Shown here piece after piece: positions 53,665-64,000 of a stretch of 64,000 bases of DNA (its first letter is position 1; each line of letters opens with the position of its first letter). This DNA is from Rahnella sikkimica (GTDB lineage: Bacteria > Pseudomonadota > Gammaproteobacteria > Enterobacterales > Enterobacteriaceae), in contig NZ_CP019062.1 in NCBI RefSeq assembly GCF_002951615.1, positions 4,216,001 to 4,280,000 of the forward strand, given 5' to 3'. The translations under genes and the position numbers were made by a program. The notes below the pieces were generated by a model, which saw only the letters and a program-made list of their open reading frames with translations, was not told where the DNA came from and searched no databases.

Positions 53665-55224
53665 TCAGTCGAATTTCATGCGTGAAGCTTTCAGGTTCAC
53701 GATAGCCAGCGCGCCAACCAGCAGGAAGATCAGCGTGGCAATCGCCGCCGCCAGCCCGAAGTCCTGTCCGCCGCCGCCTTCGAAGGCGATGCGGTAGGTG
53801 TAACTGACCAGCAAATCGGTATGTCCGGCTGGTGTGGTGGTGCCGAGCATGTCCGGGCCGCCGTTGGTCAGCAGCTGGATCAGCACGAAGTTATTAAAGT
53901 TAAACGCGAAGCTGGCGATCATCAGCGGCGTCAGCGGTTTGATCAGCAGCGGCAGCGTGATGCGAAAGAAGTTCTGCATCGGCGTTGCACCGTCCATGGC
54001 GGACGCTTCGTAGAGATCGTCGGGAATGGCTTTCAGCAGGCCCATGCACAGGATCATCATGTACGGATAACCCAGCCAGGTGTTGACGATAATGATCATG
54101 CTTTTGGCGGTCATCGGATCGCTGAACCACGCCGGTTTGATGCCAAACAGGGCGCTCAGCATCAGGTTGATTTCCCCGAAGCTCTGGTTGAATAACCCTT
54201 TGAAAATCAGTATCGAGATAAACGCCGGCACCGCATACGGCAGGATCAGCAGGATGCGGTACGCCGCTTTGCCTTTCAGTTCTTCCCACTGTACGACGCA
54301 GGCCAGCACCATGCCGACGGCCACGGTCAGCACCACGGTCAGCAGCGCGAAAACAATCGTCCAGACGAAAATGGACAGGAAGGGTTTTTGAATGCCGTCG
54401 TCGTGCAGAACGCGCAGGAAGTTACCCCAGCCGATCCCCACGGTAAATCCGGGGCTGAGTTTTTCAGCCTGCCATTCGCCCTGAGCGTTCACGGCCTGAT
54501 AGAAACCGGTGTCCATGTTCGGGCGGTAAATCGTGCCGGTCTGGACGTTGGTCAGCTGTTTATGGTCTTCGCCCGGCTTGTATAAAGGCTGCGTGCCGGA
54601 GAACTGGCGCAGGGAACTCATGCGCAGGATCTCGCCGTCAGGCAATTTTGCGGATAACTGGCCGAGCGCCAGACGATTTTGCGTCACCACGCGCAGCCCG
54701 GCCTTATCAGCCGATGGCGGGGTTTGCGGCAGCATTTCCAGCGTTTTGGGTGCGGACGCATCGAAAGCAAAAGGCGGCGAAACCAGCGTTTCGCTGTCAT
54801 CGGCTGACGTCAGCGCCAGTTGCCATTTGTCACCGGCCGGCTCTTTACCCGCAGGGAATAGGGCAAAATTGAGCGCTTTTCCGCCCTGAAAATCGCGTCC
54901 CATCAGAACGGATTGCGCACGTTCGAACGTCAGCTGGTTGGTGCTGCTGTAGTTGGTGAAGGCAATCGCGATGGTACAAATCAGCGGAAACAGGACAAAC
55001 AGCCCCATTCCGGCAAGACCGGGGTAAACGTAGCGCCATGAATATGCGTGACGGTTACCGTAAATGTATAAGCCGAGGCTGGACAAAATCAGCGTCAGAA
55101 CGGCAAAAAGGTATTCACCCTGCGCATACATCAGCACGATCAGATAACCGCTAAAGCAGGCGAGCAGGCTGATCACCAGCCATTTTAACGCAGTGCTGAA
55201 CGGCCGTTTTTTTCGAGCATTCAT
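53665..55224 (-). CDS. malF: Maltose ABC transporter permease MalF
   Basis: The 519-residue permease has eight membrane segments with the large periplasmic P2 loop (about residues 95-275) that contacts MalE, and the EAA loop ([20 protein letters not shown]). It is a few residues longer than E. coli MalF. ATG 55224 follows AAGGAT. The gene starts 67 bp after malE, behind a strong intergenic hairpin, and is followed by malG after 13 bp. Confidence 0.98.
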   Translation of the reverse strand: MNARKKRPFSTALKWLVISLLACFSGYLIVLMYAQGEYLFAVLTLILSSLGLYIYGNRHAYSWRYVYPGLAGMGLFVLFPLICTIAIAFTNYSSTNQLTFERAQSVLMGRDFQGGKALNFALFPAGKEPAGDKWQLALTSADDSETLVSPPFAFDASAPKTLEMLPQTPPSADKAGLRVVTQNRLALGQLSAKLPDGEILRMSSLRQFSGTQPLYKPGEDHKQLTNVQTGTIYRPNMDTGFYQAVNAQGEWQAEKLSPGFTVGIGWGNFLRVLHDDGIQKPFLSIFVWTIVFALLTVVLTVAVGMVLACVVQWEELKGKAAYRILLILPYAVPAFISILIFKGLFNQSFGEINLMLSALFGIKPAWFSDPMTAKSMIIIVNTWLGYPYMMILCMGLLKAIPDDLYEASAMDGATPMQNFFRITLPLLIKPLTPLMIASFAFNFNNFVLIQLLTNGGPDMLGTTTPAGHTDLLVSYTYRIAFEGGGGQDFGLAAAIATLIFLLVGALAIVNLKASRMKFD

Positions 55225-55244
55225 AGGGAAATCCTTTTATTCAC

Positions 55245-55270
55245 GGCGCGGAACCCGTGAGTTCCGCGCC
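55245..55270. repeat. 9-bp hairpin between malE and malF
   Basis: GGCGCGGAA, CCCGTGAG, TTCCGCGCC is a perfect 9-bp stem. It holds the place of the REP elements in the E. coli malE-malF gap that protect malE mRNA, which lets the binding protein exceed the permease. No T-run follows. Confidence 0.8.
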
Positions 55271-55291
55271 GGTGTTTGCCTTGAAAAGTGC

Positions 55292-56491
55292 TTACTTGGT
55301 AATGCGCGTTTCGACGTCTTTCAGCGCCTGTGGAACGGTCTGACGGCCATTAACTGCATTGATGATGGCGCTACGTTCTGCGTACCAGAAGGCGCTCATC
55401 TGCGGAATGTTTGGCATGATTTCGCCGTTTTTGGAGTTCGCCATGGTGGCCGCAATGCGCGGGTCTTTTTCCAGTTGCTCCTGATAGGTTTTCAGCGCCA
55501 CAGCACCCAGCGGTTTGTCTTTATTGACCAGAGCCAGGCCGTCGTTGGTGATCAGGTAGTTTTCCAGGAACTCTTTCGCCAGTTCTTTGTTCGGGCTGGC
55601 GGCGTTGATCCCGGCAGTCAGCACGCCGACGAACGGTTTAGACGGTTTGCCATGGAAAGTTGGCAGCAGCGTCACGCCGTAATTGATTTTGCTCTTGTCG
55701 AGGTTTGACCACGCCCACGGGCCGTCGATGGTCATCGCGGTCTGGCCTTTGTTGAATGCGGCTTCGGCAATGGAATAGTCGGTGTCGGCGTTGATGTGTT
55801 TGTTTTTCACCAGATCGATAATGAATTGCAGACCGGCCTGTGAACCTGCGTTGTTTACGCCGGTGTCTTTGATGTTGTATTTGCCGTTTTCATACTTGAA
55901 CGCGTAACCGCCGTCAGCGGCAATGATTGGCCAGGTGAAGTACGGTTCCTGCAAGTTCCACATGATGGCGCTCTTGCCTTTGGCGCGCAGCGCTGTGTCC
56001 AGCGCCGGGATTTCTTCCCAGGTTTTTGGCGCTTCTTTGATGATGTCTTTGTTGTAAATCAGCGACAGCGCTTCAACCGCAACCGGGTAGCCGATCAGCT
56101 TGCCGTTAAAGGTCACGGCGTCCCAGGTGAACGGGAACAGCTTGTCTTTGAACGTCTGGTCCGGGCTGATTTCCGCCAGCAGGCCCGATTGTGCGTAGCC
56201 GCCAAAACGGTCGTGCGCCCAGAAGATGATGTCAGGGCCGCCGCCGGTCGCCGCGACTTGCGGGTATTTCTCTTCCAGTTTGTCCGGATGTTCGACCGTG
56301 ACTTTAATACCGGTGTCTTTTTCAAACTTCTTACCGACTTCCGCCAGGCCGTTATAGCCTTTGTCACCGTTGATCCAGATGACCAGCTTTCCTTCTTCTA
56401 TTTTGGCAAAAGCGGAAGATGACAGCACCAGAGTAGCCAGCGCCGAAAGTGCCAGTGTGTGTTTCACGATCTTCTTAATGCTGAGGGTCAT
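55292..56491 (-). CDS. malE: Periplasmic maltose-binding protein MalE
   Basis: The 399-residue precursor has a signal peptide (about 29 residues, ending SAFA) and the mature protein [20 protein letters not shown]. Ligand and lid residues such as Trp and Tyr in [10 protein letters not shown] and E-P-Y-F-T-W-P are kept. It binds maltose and maltodextrins in the periplasm and presents them to MalFGK2. It is the first gene of the minus-strand operon behind the divergent mal control region. Confidence 0.98.
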   Translation of the reverse strand: MTLSIKKIVKHTLALSALATLVLSSSAFAKIEEGKLVIWINGDKGYNGLAEVGKKFEKDTGIKVTVEHPDKLEEKYPQVAATGGGPDIIFWAHDRFGGYAQSGLLAEISPDQTFKDKLFPFTWDAVTFNGKLIGYPVAVEALSLIYNKDIIKEAPKTWEEIPALDTALRAKGKSAIMWNLQEPYFTWPIIAADGGYAFKYENGKYNIKDTGVNNAGSQAGLQFIIDLVKNKHINADTDYSIAEAAFNKGQTAMTIDGPWAWSNLDKSKINYGVTLLPTFHGKPSKPFVGVLTAGINAASPNKELAKEFLENYLITNDGLALVNKDKPLGAVALKTYQEQLEKDPRIAATMANSKNGEIMPNIPQMSAFWYAERSAIINAVNGRQTVPQALKDVETRITK

Positions 56492-56867
56492 AATCCAGTC
56501 CTTTTATTCCTGTTAGGAGTCGGTTTGCTTCCCGTCTTAGACGGAAAAGGCAGGGTACGACGCCAGTGTGGATTTAACCCGTCAGGGCTTCATCATCCCC
56601 CCTTCTACGCCCCCGACCCTCAGAATGTGATCCCGCCGACACTCTCAGGCGTTATGTGGCTTATCACTCAAAAAAATGGTTCGGTTTTTGCCATTCAGAT
56701 CACGAATTTGATTTTTGGCGTGAACTTTCATCCGGTTGCATGAATGGGTCATCCTCCCTGCTCCTCCCCCATGAAAAACTTTGTTACGGATGATTACGCT
56801 TAACCGCTAATCCTTCACTCTTCGTTGCATTGAGTTTTCCCGCTGGCAGCAAGTACAGGAGTTCAGG
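56492..56867. promoter_or_regulatory. Divergent malE / malK control region with MalT and CRP candidate sites
   Basis: This 376-bp gap separates malEFG from malK-lamB-malM. Words matching the MalT box (GGGGATGAGG-like, read on the minus strand) occur at 56591-56600 (GGGGATGATG), 56750-56758 (GGGAGGATG) and 56761-56770 (GGGGGAGGAG). A CRP-like site TGTGA-N6-CGACA lies at 56626-56641. Layout agrees with the MalT/CRP-controlled region of E. coli. Exact promoters were not assigned. Confidence 0.7.
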
Positions 56868-59302
<2,435 letters not shown>

Positions 59303-59310
59303 ACCTCGTC

Positions 59311-59425
59311 ATCCTTCGTGCCACTGGTGCGTTGGCTGCGCATCCTCGCCCCGGTCACGTAGTTGGCTACGCTCCCGGGGACTTGGAGGCTTGCCGCCTT
59401 CCTGTGACACGAATGATTTAGAGGT
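59311..59425. repeat. Imperfect palindromic intergenic repeat, copy 2
   Basis: The element lies between lamB and malM. Its ends CTTCGTGCCAC and GTGACACGAA are complementary; its centre is CCCCGG ... CCGGGG with GTAG/CTAC inside. It shares TGCGTTGGCTGC and CTTGCCGCCTT with copy 1 at 52612. A second small hairpin, GCTGGCGG/CCGCCAGC, follows at 59485-59514, just before malM. Confidence 0.7.
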
Positions 59426-59541
59426 TCGGCTCCTCATTGCATAAACGAAAGCTTTAAAAAAATCGCAGTAAAGAAGATGTGCTGGCTGGCGGATTATCGG
59501 TGATGACCGCCAGCTTCAGGGTGATTTCAAAGGAAACGATA

Positions 59542-60441
59542 ATGAAAAAAAATCTGCTGTCACTGTGTCTGTCGCTAAGCCTGATAGCTGCTGCCCCTGC
59601 GGTCGGGCACGCTGCGCAAAATGATGCCAATACGGCACCGGCGATTTCCAGCCAGACCTTACGCAACCTTTCATGGACGCCGCTGGTTCCGCCAGTGACG
59701 CAGGATGTCACGCTCGGCACGTCCAGCGTACAGATTAATCAGGGTGAAATTCAGGGCGCTGTGGGCGCGTTTGCGCTGCCTGCCGATCGCGGTTCGCTTG
59801 AAATCACGCTGACCAGTATTGCCACCGGCAAAACCCTTTATGCGCCGAACGTCTTAGTGCTCGATGAGCAGATGCGTCCGGCGGCGTTTTACCCTTCCAG
59901 CTATTTCCCGTACCAGAAGCCGGGAATTGTCTCCAGCGATCGTCTGGAAGGCACGCTGAAACTGACGCCAGCCTTGGGTCAGAAACAAATTTACCTGCTG
60001 GTTTACACCACGCGTCAGGATCTGGCCGGCACCACTCAGATGACTAACCCGGCGAAGGCCTATGCGGCGGGCGTAGGTAACGCCGTGCCAGATATCCCGG
60101 ACCCGATTGCGCGCCATACCCCGACCGGCACGCTGAGCATCAAAGTGACCGCCGAACAGCGAACCGGTAACGTGATGATTGGTCAGATCTTCCCGTCTTC
60201 CGCACCGGCGGCAACAACGCCAGTGGTCGTCGGCAATACACAGCCAGCCGCCGCGCCCGCTGTAACGCCTGCGAAGCCAAACGAGCCGATGCTCAGTGAT
60301 TCTGAAAGCTACTTCAACGACGCGATTAAGAAAGCCGTGAAAGCCGGTGACGTTGATAAAGCCCTGAAACTGCTGGATGAAGCCGAACGTCTGGGCTCGA
60401 AAACCGCCCGTAAAACCTTTATCGAAAGCGTTAAACGGTAA
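59542..60441 (+). CDS. malM: Periplasmic maltose operon protein MalM
   Basis: The 299-residue exported protein (signal peptide KKNLLSLCLSLSLIAAAPAV) is the last gene of malK-lamB-malM. The mature part (SSQTLRNLSWTPLVPPVTQD, L-Y-A-P-N-V-L-V-L-D) is typical of MalM. Its exact function is still unknown. A proline/alanine-rich linker (about 215-250) precedes a C-terminal helical part. ATG 59542 has AAAGGAAA before it. Confidence 0.93.
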   Translation: MKKNLLSLCLSLSLIAAAPAVGHAAQNDANTAPAISSQTLRNLSWTPLVPPVTQDVTLGTSSVQINQGEIQGAVGAFALPADRGSLEITLTSIATGKTLYAPNVLVLDEQMRPAAFYPSSYFPYQKPGIVSSDRLEGTLKLTPALGQKQIYLLVYTTRQDLAGTTQMTNPAKAYAAGVGNAVPDIPDPIARHTPTGTLSIKVTAEQRTGNVMIGQIFPSSAPAATTPVVVGNTQPAAAPAVTPAKPNEPMLSDSESYFNDAIKKAVKAGDVDKALKLLDEAERLGSKTARKTFIESVKR

Positions 60442-60448
60442 GCACCTT

Positions 60449-60480
60449 TTACGCCTTTTCTGCCGTGGAAAGGGCGTAAA
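60449..60480. terminator. Hairpin after malM
   Basis: TTTTACGCCTTTTC and GAAAGGGCGTAAA form a near-perfect long stem with the loop TGCCGTG. No clean T-run follows, so it may work as an imperfect terminator. Confidence 0.55.
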
Positions 60481-60508
60481 TCCGTGCCGTCGTCTTTAAG
60501 GAATTTTG

Positions 60509-60526
60509 CTGTCATTTACCCGTCAT
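60509..60526 (+). promoter_or_regulatory. Pho box upstream of the acid phosphatase
   Basis: CTGTCAT (60509-60515), TTAC, CCGTCAT (60520-60526) has the two 7-bp direct repeats with 4-bp spacer of a PhoB binding site, 13 of 14 bases matching the repeat. It lies about 50-65 bp upstream of the start codon and predicts induction by phosphate starvation. Confidence 0.8.
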
Positions 60527-60540
60527 ATTCCTTCTCTATT

Positions 60541-60567
60541 CTCCTGATATTCAAAAAATATCAGGAG
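60541..60567 (+). promoter_or_regulatory. 11-bp hairpin sequestering the ribosome binding site of the acid phosphatase
   Basis: CTCCTGATATT, CAAAA, AATATCAGGAG is a perfect 11-bp stem with a 5-nt loop. Its 3' arm ends in AGGAG (60563-60567), which is the ribosome binding site of the GTG start at 60575. In folded RNA the site would be closed. TTTT follows, so a leaky terminator is also conceivable. Confidence 0.75.
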
Positions 60568-60574
60568 TTTTACC

Positions 60575-61273
60575 GTGCGTAAGTCACTTGTCGCTTTACT
60601 GCTTTTCACTCTGGGTTCGACGTTTGTTGTTCAGGCCGCTGACGAAGCGAAGCCGTTCATCACTTCAGAACAGCTTGATCTGACGAAGTATTTGCCTGCG
60701 CCGCCGGCCGATGATTCCGCTCAGACCAAAGCCGAACTGAAAGAATTGCTGGAGATTCAGGCGACCCGTACGCCGGAACAGGAAAAAGCGGCGATTGCCG
60801 ATGCCGAAGAAAACGTCTGGCGTTATTCCGATGTGATGGGCCCTGATTTTACGGCGAAAAAACTGCCAAAAACCGCCGCGTTGTTTGAGCGCGTCGTCGC
60901 GACAGAAGACATGGTGGACGATCACGCCAAGAAAGCGTTTAACCGTCCGCGCCCGTATATGCTGGATGAGCAGATTCATCCGCTGCTGAAAAAATCCAAA
61001 TCCGGTTCATGGCCTTCCGGGCACTCCACCATCGGTTACCTGATGGCGACCGTGCTGGGCGAAATGGTGCCGGAAAAACGTAATGCGCTGTTCACCCGCG
61101 CCGCGGGTTATGCGGAAAATCGCCTGGTGGCAGGTTTCCATTACCGTTCTGATACCGTGATGAGCCGTACCGGTGCGGCGCTGATTGCGCAGAGAATGGC
61201 TGAAGAGCCTGAATTTAAAGCTGAATTTGATGCCGCGAAAGCCGAGCTGCGCGCACAGATGGGCCTGAAATAA
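60575..61273 (+). CDS. Class A non-specific acid phosphatase (PhoC/PhoN type, PAP2 fold)
   Basis: The 232-residue precursor has a signal peptide (KSLVALLLFTLGSTFVVQAA) and the three phosphatase motifs: Lys119-x6-Arg-Pro in KKAFNRPRP, P-S-G-H at 147-150 and R183-x5-H189-x3-D193 in NRLVAGFHYRSD. The usual Ser before that Arg is Asn here. It should hydrolyse organic phosphates in the periplasm. It starts with GTG behind AGGAG, which is the arm of a hairpin, and carries a Pho box, so both transcription and translation appear controlled. A strong terminator follows. Confidence 0.9.
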   Translation: MRKSLVALLLFTLGSTFVVQAADEAKPFITSEQLDLTKYLPAPPADDSAQTKAELKELLEIQATRTPEQEKAAIADAEENVWRYSDVMGPDFTAKKLPKTAALFERVVATEDMVDDHAKKAFNRPRPYMLDEQIHPLLKKSKSGSWPSGHSTIGYLMATVLGEMVPEKRNALFTRAAGYAENRLVAGFHYRSDTVMSRTGAALIAQRMAEEPEFKAEFDAAKAELRAQMGLK

Positions 61274-61307
61274 CCGCTTTTCTCCCCTGCAATATTCCTA
61301 CCCCTGA

Positions 61308-61341
61308 AGCGTTACATTCAATAATGTAACGCTTTCATTTT
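61308..61341 (+). terminator. Terminator of the acid phosphatase gene
   Basis: AGCGTTACATT, CAAT, AATGTAACGCT forms a perfect 11-bp stem followed by TTCATTTTA. Confidence 0.8.
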
Positions 61342-61448
61342 ACGACGATTCTCTGGAAGACATCCCGCAAATCCCTGTTTTGCTCCTTGGTCTGTTTCGC
61401 GCCTTTCCGGTAAAGTGGTCTGCGCATAACAGGCTGAGGAAAGCACAA

Positions 61449-61934
61449 ATGGAATACAGATTTAAGCGGGTAGATTCACCGGTCGGGTTACTCACGCTGG
61501 CGGCAAAAGGCGACAAGCTGACGGCTATCTTGTGGGAATGCGAAATCGATGGCCGGGTGAAACTGGGCGAAATGGTAGAAGACCCGACGTTTCCCATCTT
61601 GCTGAAAACCGAACACCAGCTGAATGAATATTTTGCAGGCAAGCGCACCCGCTTTGAGCTGGATCTTGACTTCACCGGCACCGAGTTTCAGAAAGAAGTC
61701 TGGGCCGCGCTGCTGGAAATTCCGTTTGGCGAAACGCGAAGCTACGGCGATATCGCCCGACGCATCGGCCGACCGAAAGCCGTCCGCGCCGTGGGGGCCG
61801 CCAATGGCCGCAATCCGATTTCCATTGTCGCACCGTGTCATCGCGTGATTGGCGCGTCCGGAAAGCTCACCGGCTTTGCGGGCGGGCTGGAAAATAAAGC
61901 GCTGCTGCTCAAACTGGAAGGCCGCAAATCCTGA
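61449..61934 (+). CDS. ogt: Methylated-DNA-protein-cysteine methyltransferase
   Basis: The 161-residue repair protein transfers the alkyl group of O6-methylguanine to its own Cys130 in the P-C-H-R motif (SIVAPCHRVIGASGKLTGFA). The DNA-binding helix with R-x-V-G-x-A-N (RPKAVRAVGAANGRNP) is present. I assign ogt rather than the C-terminal part of ada because it stands alone and has Ogt length. ATG 61449 has GAGGAA upstream. Confidence 0.92.
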   Translation: MEYRFKRVDSPVGLLTLAAKGDKLTAILWECEIDGRVKLGEMVEDPTFPILLKTEHQLNEYFAGKRTRFELDLDFTGTEFQKEVWAALLEIPFGETRSYGDIARRIGRPKAVRAVGAANGRNPISIVAPCHRVIGASGKLTGFAGGLENKALLLKLEGRKS

Positions 61935-62027
61935 GGGGATCCTTACTGAATTTTAACGAACAGAAAGGGCGAAAAATTGCTTGATGTCCGTTCGTAAGTC
62001 GATGCATAGTCAAAAAATAAGCAGTAA

Positions 62028-63428
<1,401 letters not shown>

Positions 63429-63473
63429 CCCGAACGACCGTTGTTCAAAGAAGAAGCCACCTTTGCGGGTAAT

Positions 63474-63507
63474 GCCGCTCGCTTAAGAACGAGCGGCTTT
63501 CTTTTTA
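63474..63507 (+). terminator. Terminator of gdhA
   Basis: GCCGCTCG, CTTAAGAA, CGAGCGGC forms a perfect 8-bp stem followed by TTTCTTTTTAG. The last codons of the convergent transposase gene lie inside the right arm. Confidence 0.88.
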
Positions 63508-64000
63508 GTTGGATACTTTGCAGGGCGAGCCAGTACTTCTCTTGGATAAGCTGGCCTTTTGCGTTTTTCAGGTAAGATTAATCGCTTACCTGACTCTCGT
63601 AAGTCTCTTAGTTTTCTAGGTATTGTTCCCGGCGTTCGCCCTGAACACCACAAAAATTCCTCTTGTATCAGCCGCAATGCATTTATGAAGCTTATGCGCA
63701 AAGGGTGGACATTGAAGTCATCAGCCATTCGCCTCATTTCCAATCGAACGAGATTGTAACTAATTAATATTCCCCAAATTTCCTGGTAGATCCCCGCCGG
63801 TTTTTGGCTTCTTAAGATATTTGTATTTCCCAACTGACTGCATTTTAGCTCGCTGTAACCTTGTTCTATTTCCCATCTTTCCCAGTACACTTGAATGATG
63901 TCTTCGAAAGGATATTTTTCAGGGTCTTTCATTGATGTAATGAATTCTTTTATCTCTCCAGAAGGTTTTATTATCAATACCTTACGAGCCAACCATGTGT
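63483..64000 (-). CDS. IS4-family transposase, C-terminal part (cut by window edge)
   Basis: The frame is open to the right edge, so only the last 171 codons are seen. The sequence YWERWEIEQGYSELKC contains the Y-(2)-R-(3)-E-(6)-K signature of IS4-family DDE transposases with the catalytic Glu. KYPTKKKAARS ends the protein. The stop codon lies in the loop of the gdhA terminator. Whether the N-terminal part and the other IS end are intact cannot be seen. Confidence 0.85.
   Translation of the reverse strand, partial: TWLARKVLIIKPSGEIKEFITSMKDPEKYPFEDIIQVYWERWEIEQGYSELKCSQLGNTNILRSQKPAGIYQEIWGILISYNLVRLEMRRMADDFNVHPLRISFINALRLIQEEFLWCSGRTPGTIPRKLRDLRESGKRLILPEKRKRPAYPREVLARPAKYPTKKKAARS

Overview
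The window is chromosomal DNA from a member of the Enterobacterales. Housekeeping proteins (ValS, HolC, PepA, LptF/LptG, AmpH, MalEFGK/LamB, GdhA) are close to their E. coli counterparts but clearly diverged, and the gene order lptG-ampH-leuX and yjgM-valS-holC-pepA-lptFG resembles the leuX region of E. coli. A Yersiniaceae-like genus (Rahnella/Serratia/Rouxiella type) is a reasonable guess, but nothing in the window fixes the genus.

Region 1 (1-12.4 kb) is part of a type VI secretion cluster. An FHA gene, cut by the left edge, and tssG-F-E-C-B run on the minus strand. hcp, vgrG, a DUF2169 adaptor gene and a PAAR-like polymorphic effector with its overlapping immunity gene run on the plus strand from a shared AT-rich 544-bp control region. 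Behind the active effector/immunity pair is a graveyard of displaced immunity genes: a DUF2185 gene broken at a run of eight G, an orphan immunity-like gene, and a trace of an IS256-type transposase.

Region 2 (12.4-26.1 kb) is core genome: a bglA/PTS/rpiR beta-glucoside set, yjgM, valS-holC, pepA, lptFG, ampH and tRNA-Leu(CAA) (leuX).

Region 3 (26.0-51.5 kb) is accessory DNA inserted at the 3' end of leuX. A first island of about 21 kb lies between two direct copies of the leuX 3' end with its terminator (26031-26133 and 47001-47102). It carries an integrase, a seven-gene defence operon (small HTH protein, HsdM, HsdS, DarT, DarG, HsdR, YgjP-like metalloprotease), AlpA-type regulators with an inovirus-Gp2-like protein, a YfjP/YeeP-type GTPase, two envelope proteins of unknown function, a RadC-like protein, a CbeA/CbtA type IV toxin-antitoxin pair, a DUF4942 protein and an Mrr-type endonuclease. 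A second, decayed element follows in tandem. Its integrase is broken by an 82-bp deletion and by a dead IS3-family element that sits on a 340-bp deletion. It also carries a SIR2-like DUF4917 protein and a membrane protein gene interrupted by one in-frame TAA.

Region 4 (51.6-64 kb) is core genome again: an HSL-type esterase, the divergent maltose regulon malGFE / malK-lamB-malM with candidate MalT and CRP sites, a class A acid phosphatase with a clear Pho box and a hairpin over its ribosome binding site, ogt and gdhA. An IS4-family transposase is cut by the right edge.

The strongest candidates for something new are the embedding of DarTG inside a type I restriction operon headed by a small HTH gene with three 9-bp-spaced TTAGCTAA iterons, the unassigned effector toxin domain, the SIR2-like/membrane gene cluster, and the RBS-sequestering hairpin of the acid phosphatase.
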